Positions 8,756 through 14,802 of a DNA stretch of 21,436 nucleotides are shown here, piece after piece; position 1 is the stretch's first letter, and every line of letters starts with the position of its first letter. The stretch spans positions 1 to 21,436 of the forward strand of contig DASWIP010000104.1 in assembly GCA_036397635.1 (NCBI GenBank), in the 5' to 3' direction. This DNA is from DASWIP01 sp036397635. GTDB lineage: Bacteria > Actinomycetota > AC-67. The notes beneath the pieces are model-generated. The model did no database searches and was not told the origin of the DNA. It worked only from the letters and a program-made list of their open reading frames with translations. A program made the position numbers and the translations under genes.

Positions 8756-8770
8756 TTCGCCCGGGGCGAA
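8756..8770. promoter_or_regulatory. Palindrome TTCGCCC-G-GGGCGAA, possible operator
   Basis: Seven-base arms around a single central G. It lies just downstream of the predicted minus-strand -10 box, at the expected transcription start of the small hydrophobic protein gene, a position suited to a repressor site. Confidence 0.35.
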
Positions 8771-8774
8771 CCGA

Positions 8775-8802
8775 TAGATAGAAATGACTAGCCCAGTGTC
8801 AA
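8775..8802 (-). promoter_or_regulatory. Predicted promoter for the minus-strand gene at 8340-8663
   Basis: On the minus strand a perfect -35 box TTGACA (8802-8797), a 16-bp spacer, and TATCTA (8780-8775) as -10. The spacer contains the CTAGTCAT motif. The leader would be about 105 nt. Confidence 0.5.
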
Positions 8803-8849
8803 CCACCAGTGGGTTCGTCGATGCCGGTGGGGCAGATTCATCTAGTCAT
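8784..8849. repeat. 8-bp inverted repeat ATGACTAG / CTAGTCAT
   Basis: ATGACTAG (8784-8791) and its exact complement CTAGTCAT (8842-8849) are separated by 50 bp. The first arm sits inside the spacer of the minus-strand promoter. CTAG is scarce in this GC-rich window, so four copies within about 170 bp (8788, 8842, 8938, 8952) stand out. Confidence 0.45.
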
Positions 8850-8937
8850 GGGCGTACGGAAACGCCCTATTTTCATGGTGAAAGTCCGAAAGATTCATGG
8901 GATCGAACCCTTGACGTGGGACACTCGAGGCCCTTAA
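8821..8937 (+). CDS. Possible 38-residue basic peptide
   Basis: A short frame from ATG 8821 to TAA 8935-8937, preceded by AGTGGG at a usable distance of 7 bases. The peptide is basic with two similar VRK segments (GVRKRP and VKVRKIHG) and a tail LTWDTRGP. It overlaps a hairpin (8850-8867) and the predicted plus-strand promoter (8911-8939), which argues against it being stably expressed. It could be a leader peptide, a true small protein, or chance. Confidence 0.2.
   Translation: MPVGQIHLVMGVRKRPIFMVKVRKIHGIEPLTWDTRGP
8850..8873 (+). terminator. Terminator-like hairpin with T-rich tail
   Basis: GGGCGT (8850-8855) pairs with ACGCCC (8862-8867) around ACGGAA, followed by TATTTT. No upstream plus-strand gene needs it except the possible small peptide frame, so it may end a short RNA or insulate the downstream promoter. 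Confidence 0.4.
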
Positions 8938-8940
8938 CTA
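8911..8940 (+). promoter_or_regulatory. Predicted promoter of the BldC-like gene, with operator-like ACTAGT pair
   Basis: TTGACG (8911-8916) followed after 17 bp by TTAACT (8934-8939), or after 18 bp by TAACTA. Two copies of AACTAGT (8936-8942 and 8950-8956) overlap the -10 and start region with 14-bp spacing; because ACTAGT is palindromic they are both direct and inverted repeats. This looks like an operator. The resulting leader to ATG 9214 would be about 270 nt. Confidence 0.5.
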
Positions 8941-8976
8941 GTACAACACAACTAGTGTAAAGAAGCGGAACATCCG

Positions 8977-9196
8977 ACGCCCGGCCCCGGCCGGGCGTTT
9001 CGCGTTACCGGGGACCGTCAGGTCCCTGGATCGATCGTCCGAGCTGAGGCTCGGAGCCTCCCCAAGGAGCCGGACACATCGCCGGCTTCTTCTCGTTCAT
9101 GGGCTTTTGAAGCCCGCCCGGCTGCCACTACGGCAGCCGGTCCTCGACGCAGATCGCTCGCGACGACGCGAGCGACGATCGCCCGGATGCCCGGGC
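8977..9196 (+). promoter_or_regulatory. Leader with eight consecutive hairpins
   Basis: Stems read directly from sequence: 8977-8986/8989-8998; 9008-9016/9021-9029 (loop GTCA); 9039-9044/9049-9054 (loop TGAG), which competes with 9046-9052/9054-9060; 9064-9073/9082-9091; 9101-9106/9110-9115; 9118-9126/9132-9140; 9154-9162/9167-9175 (loop ACGA); 9181-9186/9191-9196 (loop ATGC). The last stem ends exactly where the Shine-Dalgarno tract of the BldC-like gene begins. The first hairpin, followed by TTT, may act as a terminator. The fifth stem, 9064-9091, buries an AAGGAG. The stretch probably controls elongation or translation, or yields a small RNA; no known riboswitch class is recognised. Confidence 0.6.
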
Positions 9197-9213
9197 AGGA
9201 AGGAAGGATCACC

Positions 9214-9531
9214 ATGGGGAAGACCCCCTACACCAGCGGCACCCGCGAGCGCTTGATCGAGCGTCTCCGCCGGCAGGCCGTCGCGATACAGAACGGCTAC
9301 CGCCGCGAGGACGCGCTGCTGACGACCGGTGAGGTCGCCATGCTGTTCCGCGTGTCGCACCGTGCGGTCCGCTGCTGGGCCGACGCCGGCAAGCTTCCCT
9401 ACATCCGCACCCTCGGCGGGCACCGTCGGTTCCTCGCCTCCGCGGTGTGGGAGGCGCTCCGCGACGTCGTTCCGGATGTCAACGAGGCGCCGGTGGCCAA
9501 CAAGGTCGTCAACGTTTCGCGCATCAGCTAA
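9214..9531 (+). CDS. BldC-like MerR-type helix-turn-helix DNA-binding protein
   Basis: A 105-residue protein with a central winged HTH: LLTTGEVAMLFRVSHRAVRCW (about 36-55) followed by AGKLPYIRTLGGHRRF (58-73). This closely follows the pattern of the Streptomyces regulator BldC and of excisionase-type HTH domains (EVAxxFRV, W, AGKL, IRTLGGHRR). BldC-type proteins bind DNA as head-to-tail oligomers on direct repeats and control development genes. The N-terminal 34 residues are basic and helical; the C-terminus (85-105) is probably flexible. The start is set by the strong AGGAAGGAAGGA tract (9197-9208) 5 bases before ATG 9214; an in-frame ATG at 9187 lies in a hairpin loop without a ribosome site. 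The paired AACTAGT repeats in its own promoter could be an autoregulatory site (inference). Confidence 0.8.
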   Translation: MGKTPYTSGTRERLIERLRRQAVAIQNGYRREDALLTTGEVAMLFRVSHRAVRCWADAGKLPYIRTLGGHRRFLASAVWEALRDVVPDVNEAPVANKVVNVSRIS

Positions 9532-9543
9532 CACGATCCACCT

Positions 9544-9573
9544 CGACCTGTCGGACGCACGTCCGACAGGTCG
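9544..9573. repeat. Perfect 13-bp inverted repeat with GTCGGAC motifs
   Basis: CGACCTGTCGGAC (9544-9556) and GTCCGACAGGTCG (9561-9573) flank GCAC. A third GTCGGAC copy follows at 9571-9577. It lies 12 bp after the BldC-like stop. It could be a terminator stem (no T-tract follows) or an operator for the next gene. Confidence 0.6.
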
Positions 9574-9629
9574 GACATCACCCCGCCCGATTCGCGTACT
9601 GCTCCGCGTTCGCCTCCGTTCGACCCCAT

Positions 9630-9662
9630 AAAAAACCGCCGATGACCTGCAACGTTGCGGCG
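9630..9662 (-). terminator. Possible minus-strand intrinsic terminator
   Basis: On the minus strand a short stem (9662-9658 with 9641-9637) enclosing the palindrome GCAACGTTGC is followed by one base and then six T (9635-9630). No minus-strand gene is seen upstream, so it would end an antisense RNA if active; the A-tract might instead be part of a promoter for the next plus-strand gene. Confidence 0.25.
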
Positions 9663-9716
9663 TCGGGGGTCGTTGGAGGAGTCGAACGCAGACGGTGACG
9701 AGGAAGGATCGGGACG

Positions 9717-10079
9717 ATGTTCGAGACGGTCGGTCAGGTGGCACGGACGCTCAAGGCGTTCCGCGATTACTACCAGCCGAAGTCGTCCTCGGTGGCGATC
9801 TTCAACGGGAAGAAGACCACCGACGTCGACGCCGATCCGTTCCGCCGGGGCTTCATCGACAACCTGGATCTCCGGACGGAACTGCTGACCCGACTCTCCT
9901 CGCTCGACGAGCGGGAGCGGTCGATCCTCATGCTCTGGTACGTGTCCGATCTCCCGGTGCGGACGATCTGCGAGCAGCTCGGTCTCTCGCGATCGCACGC
10001 ATACCGGCTCCGCGACCGAGCGCTCAGCTTGATGCTCGATCGTTCACCGATCCTGGAGGTCGCAACAGCGTTCGCGTGA
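9717..10079 (+). CDS. Sigma-70 region 4-like HTH protein lacking region 2
   Basis: A 120-residue protein. Residues 54-107 match sigma-factor region 4: LTRLSSLDERERSILMLWYV, then a helix-turn-helix DLPVRTICEQLGLSRSHAYRLRDRAL (78-103). There is no region 2 core-binding or -10-recognition domain; the N-terminal 50 residues (QVARTLKAFRDYYQPK...) do not resemble it. It is therefore more likely a DNA-binding regulator, or part of a split sigma factor, than a complete sigma factor. AGGAAGGA (9701-9708) precedes ATG 9717 by 8 bases, the same type of ribosome site as the BldC-like gene 185 bp upstream. It sits between that gene and the polysaccharide operon, suggesting a role in its control (inference). 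Confidence 0.7.
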   Translation: MFETVGQVARTLKAFRDYYQPKSSSVAIFNGKKTTDVDADPFRRGFIDNLDLRTELLTRLSSLDERERSILMLWYVSDLPVRTICEQLGLSRSHAYRLRDRALSLMLDRSPILEVATAFA

Positions 10080-10084
10080 CCCGA

Positions 10085-10200
10085 GACGTTGAAAGGTAAC
10101 AACGGCCGGCGCCGCTATCCTCCCTCCCTCCCTCCCTACGGACGCACGCCGGCTCGCTGCCCCCGGGTTCGAACCCGGGGGCAGCACCTTTCACAACGTC
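10085..10200 (+). ncRNA. Candidate three-way-junction RNA element at the head of the polysaccharide operon
   Basis: Three nested or adjacent stems are visible. P1: 10085-10097 with 10186-10200, 13 pairs with a 2-nt bulge. P2: 10105-10111 with 10147-10153, seven G-C pairs, with a 35-nt loop holding a CCCT repeat. P3: a perfect 30-bp palindrome (10156-10185) giving a 12-bp stem with loop TTCGAA. P3 abuts P1 with no linker and P2 with two bases, allowing stacking. The element begins just after the sigma-like gene and ends 46 bases before the Wzz-like GTG. Being at the start of an 11-kb operon, it could act on transcription elongation, as the unrelated EAR element does in Bacillus eps operons (analogy only). 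A plain terminator is the main alternative for P3. Confidence 0.5.
10122..10136 (-). repeat. Four GGG runs (minus strand): G-quadruplex motif
   Basis: The plus strand reads CCCTCCCTCCCTCCC, so the minus strand has four GGG runs with single-base loops, the tightest G-quadruplex pattern. It lies in the loop of stem P2 of the candidate RNA and upstream of the operon. Confidence 0.5.
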
Positions 10201-10246
10201 GAAGGGGACGCACCAGAGCTTCCCGACAACGGAGTAGGAACGAACA

Positions 10247-12214
10247 GTGGAACCGAAGGATCTCGCACGGATCATCCTGCGCCGCAAGCGCACCGTGATC
10301 ACTGCGTTGGTCGTCGTCGCCCTGACGAGCCTCGTCGGTTCCGTGCGTAAGGAGCCGCAGTACGTCGCAGCGTGCGACGTGTTGTTCCAGGCGACGGCTT
10401 ACAACCCCACGGATCCGTCGGCCCGTCCGATCGAGACGGTGGGAACCCTGGCGAGCAACGCCGAGATCTTGAAGTCCCCGGTCATCACGCAGCGCGCCGC
10501 CGTGCTCGCCGACCTCCCGCCGGCGGTGGTCGCCGGCAAGCTCAACGTTGAGATCATCCAGGACGCCCAGATCTTCCACCTCCAGGTCGCGGATACCGAA
10601 GGCCCACGTGCCGGAGCGATCTGCAACGCGTACGGCACTGCGTATATCGAGTACAAGCGCGAGGAGGCTCGCAAGGAGTACGAGCGGCTGCTCGCCCAGG
10701 TGAACACCTCCCTCGATGGCATTCTGGTCGAGTACGAGGACGTGAAGGGCCGGCTTTCCAAGGTGCGGGACACCAGCAGCGATGACTATCGCAGCCTCGT
10801 GGTCGAACGGGACAGCCTCTTGAAGGAAAAGTCGGATCTGATCGGCGACCGCGCGGCGATCAAGAACGTCCTCAAGTCGGGCATCAACGGAGGCGGCAAC
10901 CTTTACAAGCCCTCCGGCGACGGCGAGGAGACCGGCAAGGGCCTGCGTCGCGACGTGCTGCTCGGCCTGCTGGTCGGTCTGATGTTCGGCATCGGCATCG
11001 CGCTGGTCCGCGAGTATCTGGATGACACCATGAAAGACAAGGAATCCACGCAGCGCGAGCTTGGTATCCCGGTGCTCGCCGCGATCCCCGACGAAGGCTT
11101 CGACGGCTACGAGCCGTCTCCCGGCACGATCGAGGCGGCGCGCCAGCTTCGCGCGACGCTGGGCTCGGTCGGGTTCCCCCACGAGAAGTCCGTGCTGGTG
11201 ATCACCTCCACGTTGTCGAAGGCGCGCACGACCACGCTGGCGGCGCTGGCGGCCGCGGTCGCGGAATCCGGGCGATCCGTGCTGGTCGTCGGGTCGGACC
11301 TTCGCGGCGGACGCACCCACGAGAGCTTCGGCGTCGCCAACACCGTCGGGCTGGCCAACGTTGCGCGCGGCCAGGTCGCGCTCGAGCGTGCGATCCGTCC
11401 CGCGCCCGGACTGGACAACGTGTACGTGCTGCCGGCCGGTCCGCTGGTCGGCAACCCCGGTGAGCTGCTCTCCAGCGAGGAGATGGCGTTCGTGCTGCGC
11501 CGCGCACGCCGCTGGGCCGACGTGGTGCTGCTGGATGCGCCCCCGGTGCTCGCGGCTGCCGATGCCAGTGTGCTCGGGGCCTACGCCGATGGTGTCCTGC
11601 TGGTCGTCTCGGCGGGTCAGACCAACCGAGCCCAGGCCAATGAGGCCAAGGAACAGCTTGTCGCCGCCGGCGCTCGCCTGCTCGGCGCCGTGCTGGTCGG
11701 CACGGACGACGGTGGCCGTGCGATCACGAACGGCTACGGCGGTGACGACTTCGGCGCGCTCGTGCCGGTCGGCGGTGCGTGGAGCTCGTACGATGACGCG
11801 CATGAGTACGACTGGTGGGACGAGGACGAGGTGACCACCGCGACCGCCCGCGCCGTGCCGCGCAACGGATCCCGTCGCGGCGGGCCGAAGAAGAAGACGG
11901 CAGCGGCCGGCGTCAACAAGCGCACGGCACCAGCGCGCAAGCGCGAGCCGAAGCTCGAAAGCCCGCGTCGCACGCCGACCGCTCGGAAGGCCGGCACGAC
12001 ACGCAAGGCCGGCACGAGTCGCACGTCCGGCACGGGTCGCACGTCCGGCACGACACGCAAGGCCGGCACGGGCAGCACGTCCGGGACCGCGCGCAGGACC
12101 GCGACGTCTCGCGGCACGACGTCCCGCAAGCCGGCGGCGAAGCGAACCACCGCTGCCTCGTCGGGTGCTGCCAAGCACGCCCAGGCGCGCCGCACCTCGA
12201 CGCGGAGGCGCTGA
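10247..12214 (+). CDS. Wzz/BY-kinase-like chain-length protein with degenerate P-loop and basic repeat tail
   Basis: A 655-residue protein. Residues 1-255 form a Wzz (polysaccharide co-polymerase) domain: transmembrane helices about 15-32 and 235-254 flank an extracytoplasmic region with a coiled coil (136-205). Residues 290-510 are a BY-kinase/CpsD-like ATPase domain, but the P-loop reads TSTLSKARTTT (320-330) in place of the usual GxGKS/T, losing the glycine and key lysine. Walker A' is altered (VVGSDLRGG, 347-355); Walker B LLDAPP (428-433) is kept. After an acidic, tyrosine-containing segment (Tyr515, Tyr521, EYDWWDEDE) comes a 115-residue Lys/Arg/Thr/Gly tail with six-residue repeats, like histone H1, instead of a tyrosine cluster. 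It probably sets polymer length at the membrane; kinase activity is doubtful. GTG start with GGAGTAGGAA upstream. The next gene begins immediately after its stop. Confidence 0.8.
   Translation: MEPKDLARIILRRKRTVITALVVVALTSLVGSVRKEPQYVAACDVLFQATAYNPTDPSARPIETVGTLASNAEILKSPVITQRAAVLADLPPAVVAGKLNVEIIQDAQIFHLQVADTEGPRAGAICNAYGTAYIEYKREEARKEYERLLAQVNTSLDGILVEYEDVKGRLSKVRDTSSDDYRSLVVERDSLLKEKSDLIGDRAAIKNVLKSGINGGGNLYKPSGDGEETGKGLRRDVLLGLLVGLMFGIGIALVREYLDDTMKDKESTQRELGIPVLAAIPDEGFDGYEPSPGTIEAARQLRATLGSVGFPHEKSVLVITSTLSKARTTTLAALAAAVAESGRSVLVVGSDLRGGRTHESFGVANTVGLANVARGQVALERAIRPAPGLDNVYVLPAGPLVGNPGELLSSEEMAFVLRRARRWADVVLLDAPPVLAAADASVLGAYADGVLLVVSAGQTNRAQANEAKEQLVAAGARLLGAVLVGTDDGGRAITNGYGGDDFGALVPVGGAWSSYDDAHEYDWWDEDEVTTATARAVPRNGSRRGGPKKKTAAAGVNKRTAPARKREPKLESPRRTPTARKAGTTRKAGTSRTSGTGRTSGTTRKAGTGSTSGTARRTATSRGTTSRKPAAKRTTAASSGAAKHAQARRTSTRRR
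11984..12091 (+). repeat. Six 18-bp tandem repeats in the Wzz-like tail
   Basis: Six in-frame 18-bp units encode the residue pattern R-K/T-A/S-G-T-x (residues 580-615). Units alternate between an AAGGCC and an ACGTCC version, so the array probably grew by unequal exchange and may vary in length between strains. Confidence 0.8.
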
Positions 12215-13330
12215 ATGCGGGTCACGATCCTCGGCCGCGACTTCCCGCCCGCGGTCGGCGGCATCGGGGATCACACCGATTTGCTGGCCGCGGAGCTGGC
12301 CCGCCGGGGGCAAGCCGTCACGGTCGTGTGCTCGGCTCCGGCCGACGCCCGCGCCTCCTTCGACGTGCGACCGGTGATCGATCGGTGGGACGCGCGCGGA
12401 TCCGCTTCGATCGTCCGCGCCGTTGCCGGAAGCAGGCCGGACATCATCGTCTGGCAATACAACCCTTTCGCGGTCGGGCGCCGCGGGCTCACTCCCGGTA
12501 TCGGGCGGCTCGCGCGCGCGCTGGCCGCCGAAGCCCCGCTCGTGCTGCTCGCGCACGAGCTTTGGTTCCCGTTCCGGCGCGAGGGCCTCAAAGGCCTGGT
12601 CTGGGCCCTGGCGCACCGCCGGCAGATGCGGGCGCTGGCGCGCGCTGCTCGCATGGTGGTCGTCACGACCGAGCAGCGCGCGGCCGAGCTGGCCCGCGCG
12701 ATCCCCTCCGTGGCCTCCACGACCCGCGTCATCCCGATCGCGGCCAACGTCGAGCCTCGTCCCGAGCAGCGCTCCGCGCGCGCGACCTTCGGGCTCCCGG
12801 ACGATGCGTTCGTCGTCGCCCACCTCGGGAGCGTCGGCCCCGGCCGTGAGATCGATCGCGTCTTCGACGCGGTGGCCGAGCTGCGCGCCCGCGGCCTCGA
12901 CGTGCGGTTGCTGCTTGCCGGCAACACCGGACCATTCACGGCCCCCGGCTCGTTGAACGGTGCAGTGATCACGACCGGCATCCTCTCGCGCGAGCAGCTC
13001 TCCGCAGCGCTCGCGTCCGCCGACGCCTACGTCCATCCCGACCTGGTCGGCCCATCGGCCGGCCGGCGCGGCAGCCTGGTCGCGGCGCTTGCGCACAGCC
13101 TGCCGGTCGTGGCGTTCCGGGGGCCCGACCATGCGAGCCAGCTGCTCGACGGGACGAACGTGGTCATTACGGATCCCGATGAGCTCAGCGATGCGCTGGC
13201 CGGACTGGCGAGCGACCGGGCGCGCGCGACCCAGATCGGCGACGCCGCGCGGCAGACCTACTTGGAGCATTTCGCCTGGCCGCGGGTCGGCGACGAGCTG
13301 CTCGCGGTGTTCGAGGAGACGTTGCGATGA
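12215..13330 (+). CDS. GT4-like glycosyltransferase, variant active-site motif
   Basis: A 371-residue GT-B fold protein. The N-terminal domain opens with the GT4 pattern MRVTILGRDFPPAVGGIGDH (Gly-rich loop 15-18) and the C-terminal domain follows from about 195 (VVAHLGSVGPGREIDRVFDAV). In the usual EX7E region it reads GRRGSLVAALAHSLPVVAF (283-301); both glutamates (expected near 282 and 290) are absent, and the usual Arg/Lys pair of the donor phosphate site is also altered (GSVGPGREID). It may be a distinct GT4 subgroup with RRGSL in place of EX7E rather than a dead enzyme. It is cytoplasmic or membrane-peripheral. ATG follows the Wzz stop directly with GGAGG upstream; its own stop overlaps the next ATG (ATGA), indicating translational coupling. 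Confidence 0.75.
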   Translation: MRVTILGRDFPPAVGGIGDHTDLLAAELARRGQAVTVVCSAPADARASFDVRPVIDRWDARGSASIVRAVAGSRPDIIVWQYNPFAVGRRGLTPGIGRLARALAAEAPLVLLAHELWFPFRREGLKGLVWALAHRRQMRALARAARMVVVTTEQRAAELARAIPSVASTTRVIPIAANVEPRPEQRSARATFGLPDDAFVVAHLGSVGPGREIDRVFDAVAELRARGLDVRLLLAGNTGPFTAPGSLNGAVITTGILSREQLSAALASADAYVHPDLVGPSAGRRGSLVAALAHSLPVVAFRGPDHASQLLDGTNVVITDPDELSDALAGLASDRARATQIGDAARQTYLEHFAWPRVGDELLAVFEETLR

Positions 13331-14802
13331 GCACTCAGACCCTGACCGCTCGCCGCGACAGCGGCGCGATCTGGTCGATGCTACTGCTCGGCGGCGCCCT
13401 GTTCCTCGGCTGGCAGATCGTCAAGGGCGGTCCGATGATCCGTGTGGTCGCCGCTATCGTCGTGATCCTGATCCTGGCCGTACCCGCGCTCGAGCATCCC
13501 CGCAAAGCCGTCACCGGTCTGTTCATCGTGCTGCCGTTCCTCGGGATGCTGCGGCACATGTTCCTGTCCTCGACCGGGCCGGCGTTCCTTGATCCGCTGC
13601 TGCTGATCACCTCAGCCGTGTCGATCACGGTGCTGATCTCGCTGATCCTGAACAAGGAGATGGATTTCGGCGGGACGCCGCTGTCCAAGGTCGTGTTCTT
13701 GCTGCTCGCGGTGGGAGTGCTTCAGATCTTCAACCCCGAGCAGGGCGAGGGCATGTCCGGGCTCCTGGTCGGCCTCACCGGCGTGATGATCAACCTGATC
13801 CCGATCAGCTTCTTCTTCATCGCGCGCTCGATCAGTGACCTCGCGATGACCCACCGCATCGTGCGCATCGTGATCGCGATCGGTGTGCTGAGCGGCCTGT
13901 ACGGGATCTCGCAGGTCTTCTTCGGGTTCCGCGGGTTCGAGCGCCAGTTCATCGAGTCGGGTTTCACCGCGCTCACCGTCGGCGGAACAACGCGTCCATT
14001 CTCGACCTTCAACAATCCCGCCGAGTTCGCGTCCTACCTCCATCTGGCTTTCACGGCCGCCTTCGCGATGCTGCTGTTCACCCCACGCGGCAAGCGCATC
14101 TGGTGGCTCGTTGCGGCCGTCGTGATCACCTACGCCGGGTTCCTCACCGGCTCGCGGGGGTTCACGGTCAAGGTTGGACTGGCCGTGATCGTGCTGCTTG
14201 CCGCGCGCGCGAAGAACCGCGCGATGGCGTTCGGCGTGATCGTGATCCTGGTGACCGGGGTGGTGTGGTGGTCGTCTTCGACCACCAGCGACAGCACGAT
14301 CCAAGAGAAGGAGGCCGGTGCCTCGCAGCTGGTCGAGCAGCAGTTGCGCGCGCTCCGGGATCCGTTCGACCCCGCGAAGTCCACTGTGCCCGTCCACTTC
14401 AACCAGTTCAAGGACGGCATGGTGTATGCGATCACCGAGCGGCCGTTCGGACAGGGCACGGGAGTAGCCACTCGAGGGGGCGCGAAGTTCGAGGGTACGC
14501 AGGCCAGCACCGAGCTGGACATCGGCGACATGTTCCTTTCGCTGGGTGTGATCGGCGGGGTCCTGTACCTGTCGGCGATCGGGCTGACGGTGGTGCAGGC
14601 TGCCCGGGTTCGGCGGGCGCTGCCCGGCCCGGTCTGGATCGCGATCTGGGCGATGGCGGTCACCTCCATCGGTGCGTGGGTGATCGGTGGTAACTATGCG
14701 GTCGTGCCGTTGATCTGGTTCCTGATCGGCGCCTCGGATGGCGCCTACAAGCGACTGCGCTCCCGCGGTCTGCTCGAGCACGGCGGCGCACTGCCGTCAT
14801 GA
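13327..14802 (+). CDS. O-antigen ligase/polymerase-type membrane protein (Wzy/WaaL family)
   Basis: A 491-residue protein with about ten to twelve transmembrane helices. In the family's conserved core, helices around 236-295 include FLTGSRGFTVKVGLAVIVLL (272-291), the Wzy_C signature with a conserved Arg. A large outward loop (about 316-400) follows with HFNQFKDGMVYAITERPFGQGTG (357-379), where the family has its functional loop motif. It would polymerise lipid-linked repeat units, or ligate the glycan to an acceptor, on the outer face of the membrane. In an operon with a Wzz-like protein and a priming transferase the polymerase role is more likely. Both ends overlap neighbours by four bases (ATGA). 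Confidence 0.8.
   Translation: MSTQTLTARRDSGAIWSMLLLGGALFLGWQIVKGGPMIRVVAAIVVILILAVPALEHPRKAVTGLFIVLPFLGMLRHMFLSSTGPAFLDPLLLITSAVSITVLISLILNKEMDFGGTPLSKVVFLLLAVGVLQIFNPEQGEGMSGLLVGLTGVMINLIPISFFFIARSISDLAMTHRIVRIVIAIGVLSGLYGISQVFFGFRGFERQFIESGFTALTVGGTTRPFSTFNNPAEFASYLHLAFTAAFAMLLFTPRGKRIWWLVAAVVITYAGFLTGSRGFTVKVGLAVIVLLAARAKNRAMAFGVIVILVTGVVWWSSSTTSDSTIQEKEAGASQLVEQQLRALRDPFDPAKSTVPVHFNQFKDGMVYAITERPFGQGTGVATRGGAKFEGTQASTELDIGDMFLSLGVIGGVLYLSAIGLTVVQAARVRRALPGPVWIAIWAMAVTSIGAWVIGGNYAVVPLIWFLIGASDGAYKRLRSRGLLEHGGALPS

Noticed and set aside
8860..8950. tRNA or tmRNA fragment (GGGATCGAACCC resembles a T-arm)
   Set aside because: The T-stem does not pair properly beyond two bases and no D-arm, anticodon arm or acceptor is found on either strand.
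8977..9196. CRISPR array or REP/BIME repeat cluster
   Set aside because: The hairpins have different sequences and spacing; no repeated unit or spacer pattern is present.
10156..10185. tRNA 3' end or phage attachment site (GGGTTCGAACCC palindrome)
   Set aside because: No matching acceptor, D or anticodon arms upstream, no integrase in the window and no duplicated core; the perfect 30-bp palindrome is better explained as a hairpin.
8664..10246. Integrated mobile element carrying an excisionase
   Set aside because: The HTH protein looks excisionase-like but fits BldC better, and there is no recombinase, transposase, terminal repeat or target duplication.
10136..13270. Very long minus-strand open frame (over 1000 codons) opposite the Wzz and GT4 genes
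   Set aside because: It is an antisense shadow caused by high GC in codon third positions; it has no recognisable domains and the plus-strand genes carry clear motifs and coupled starts.
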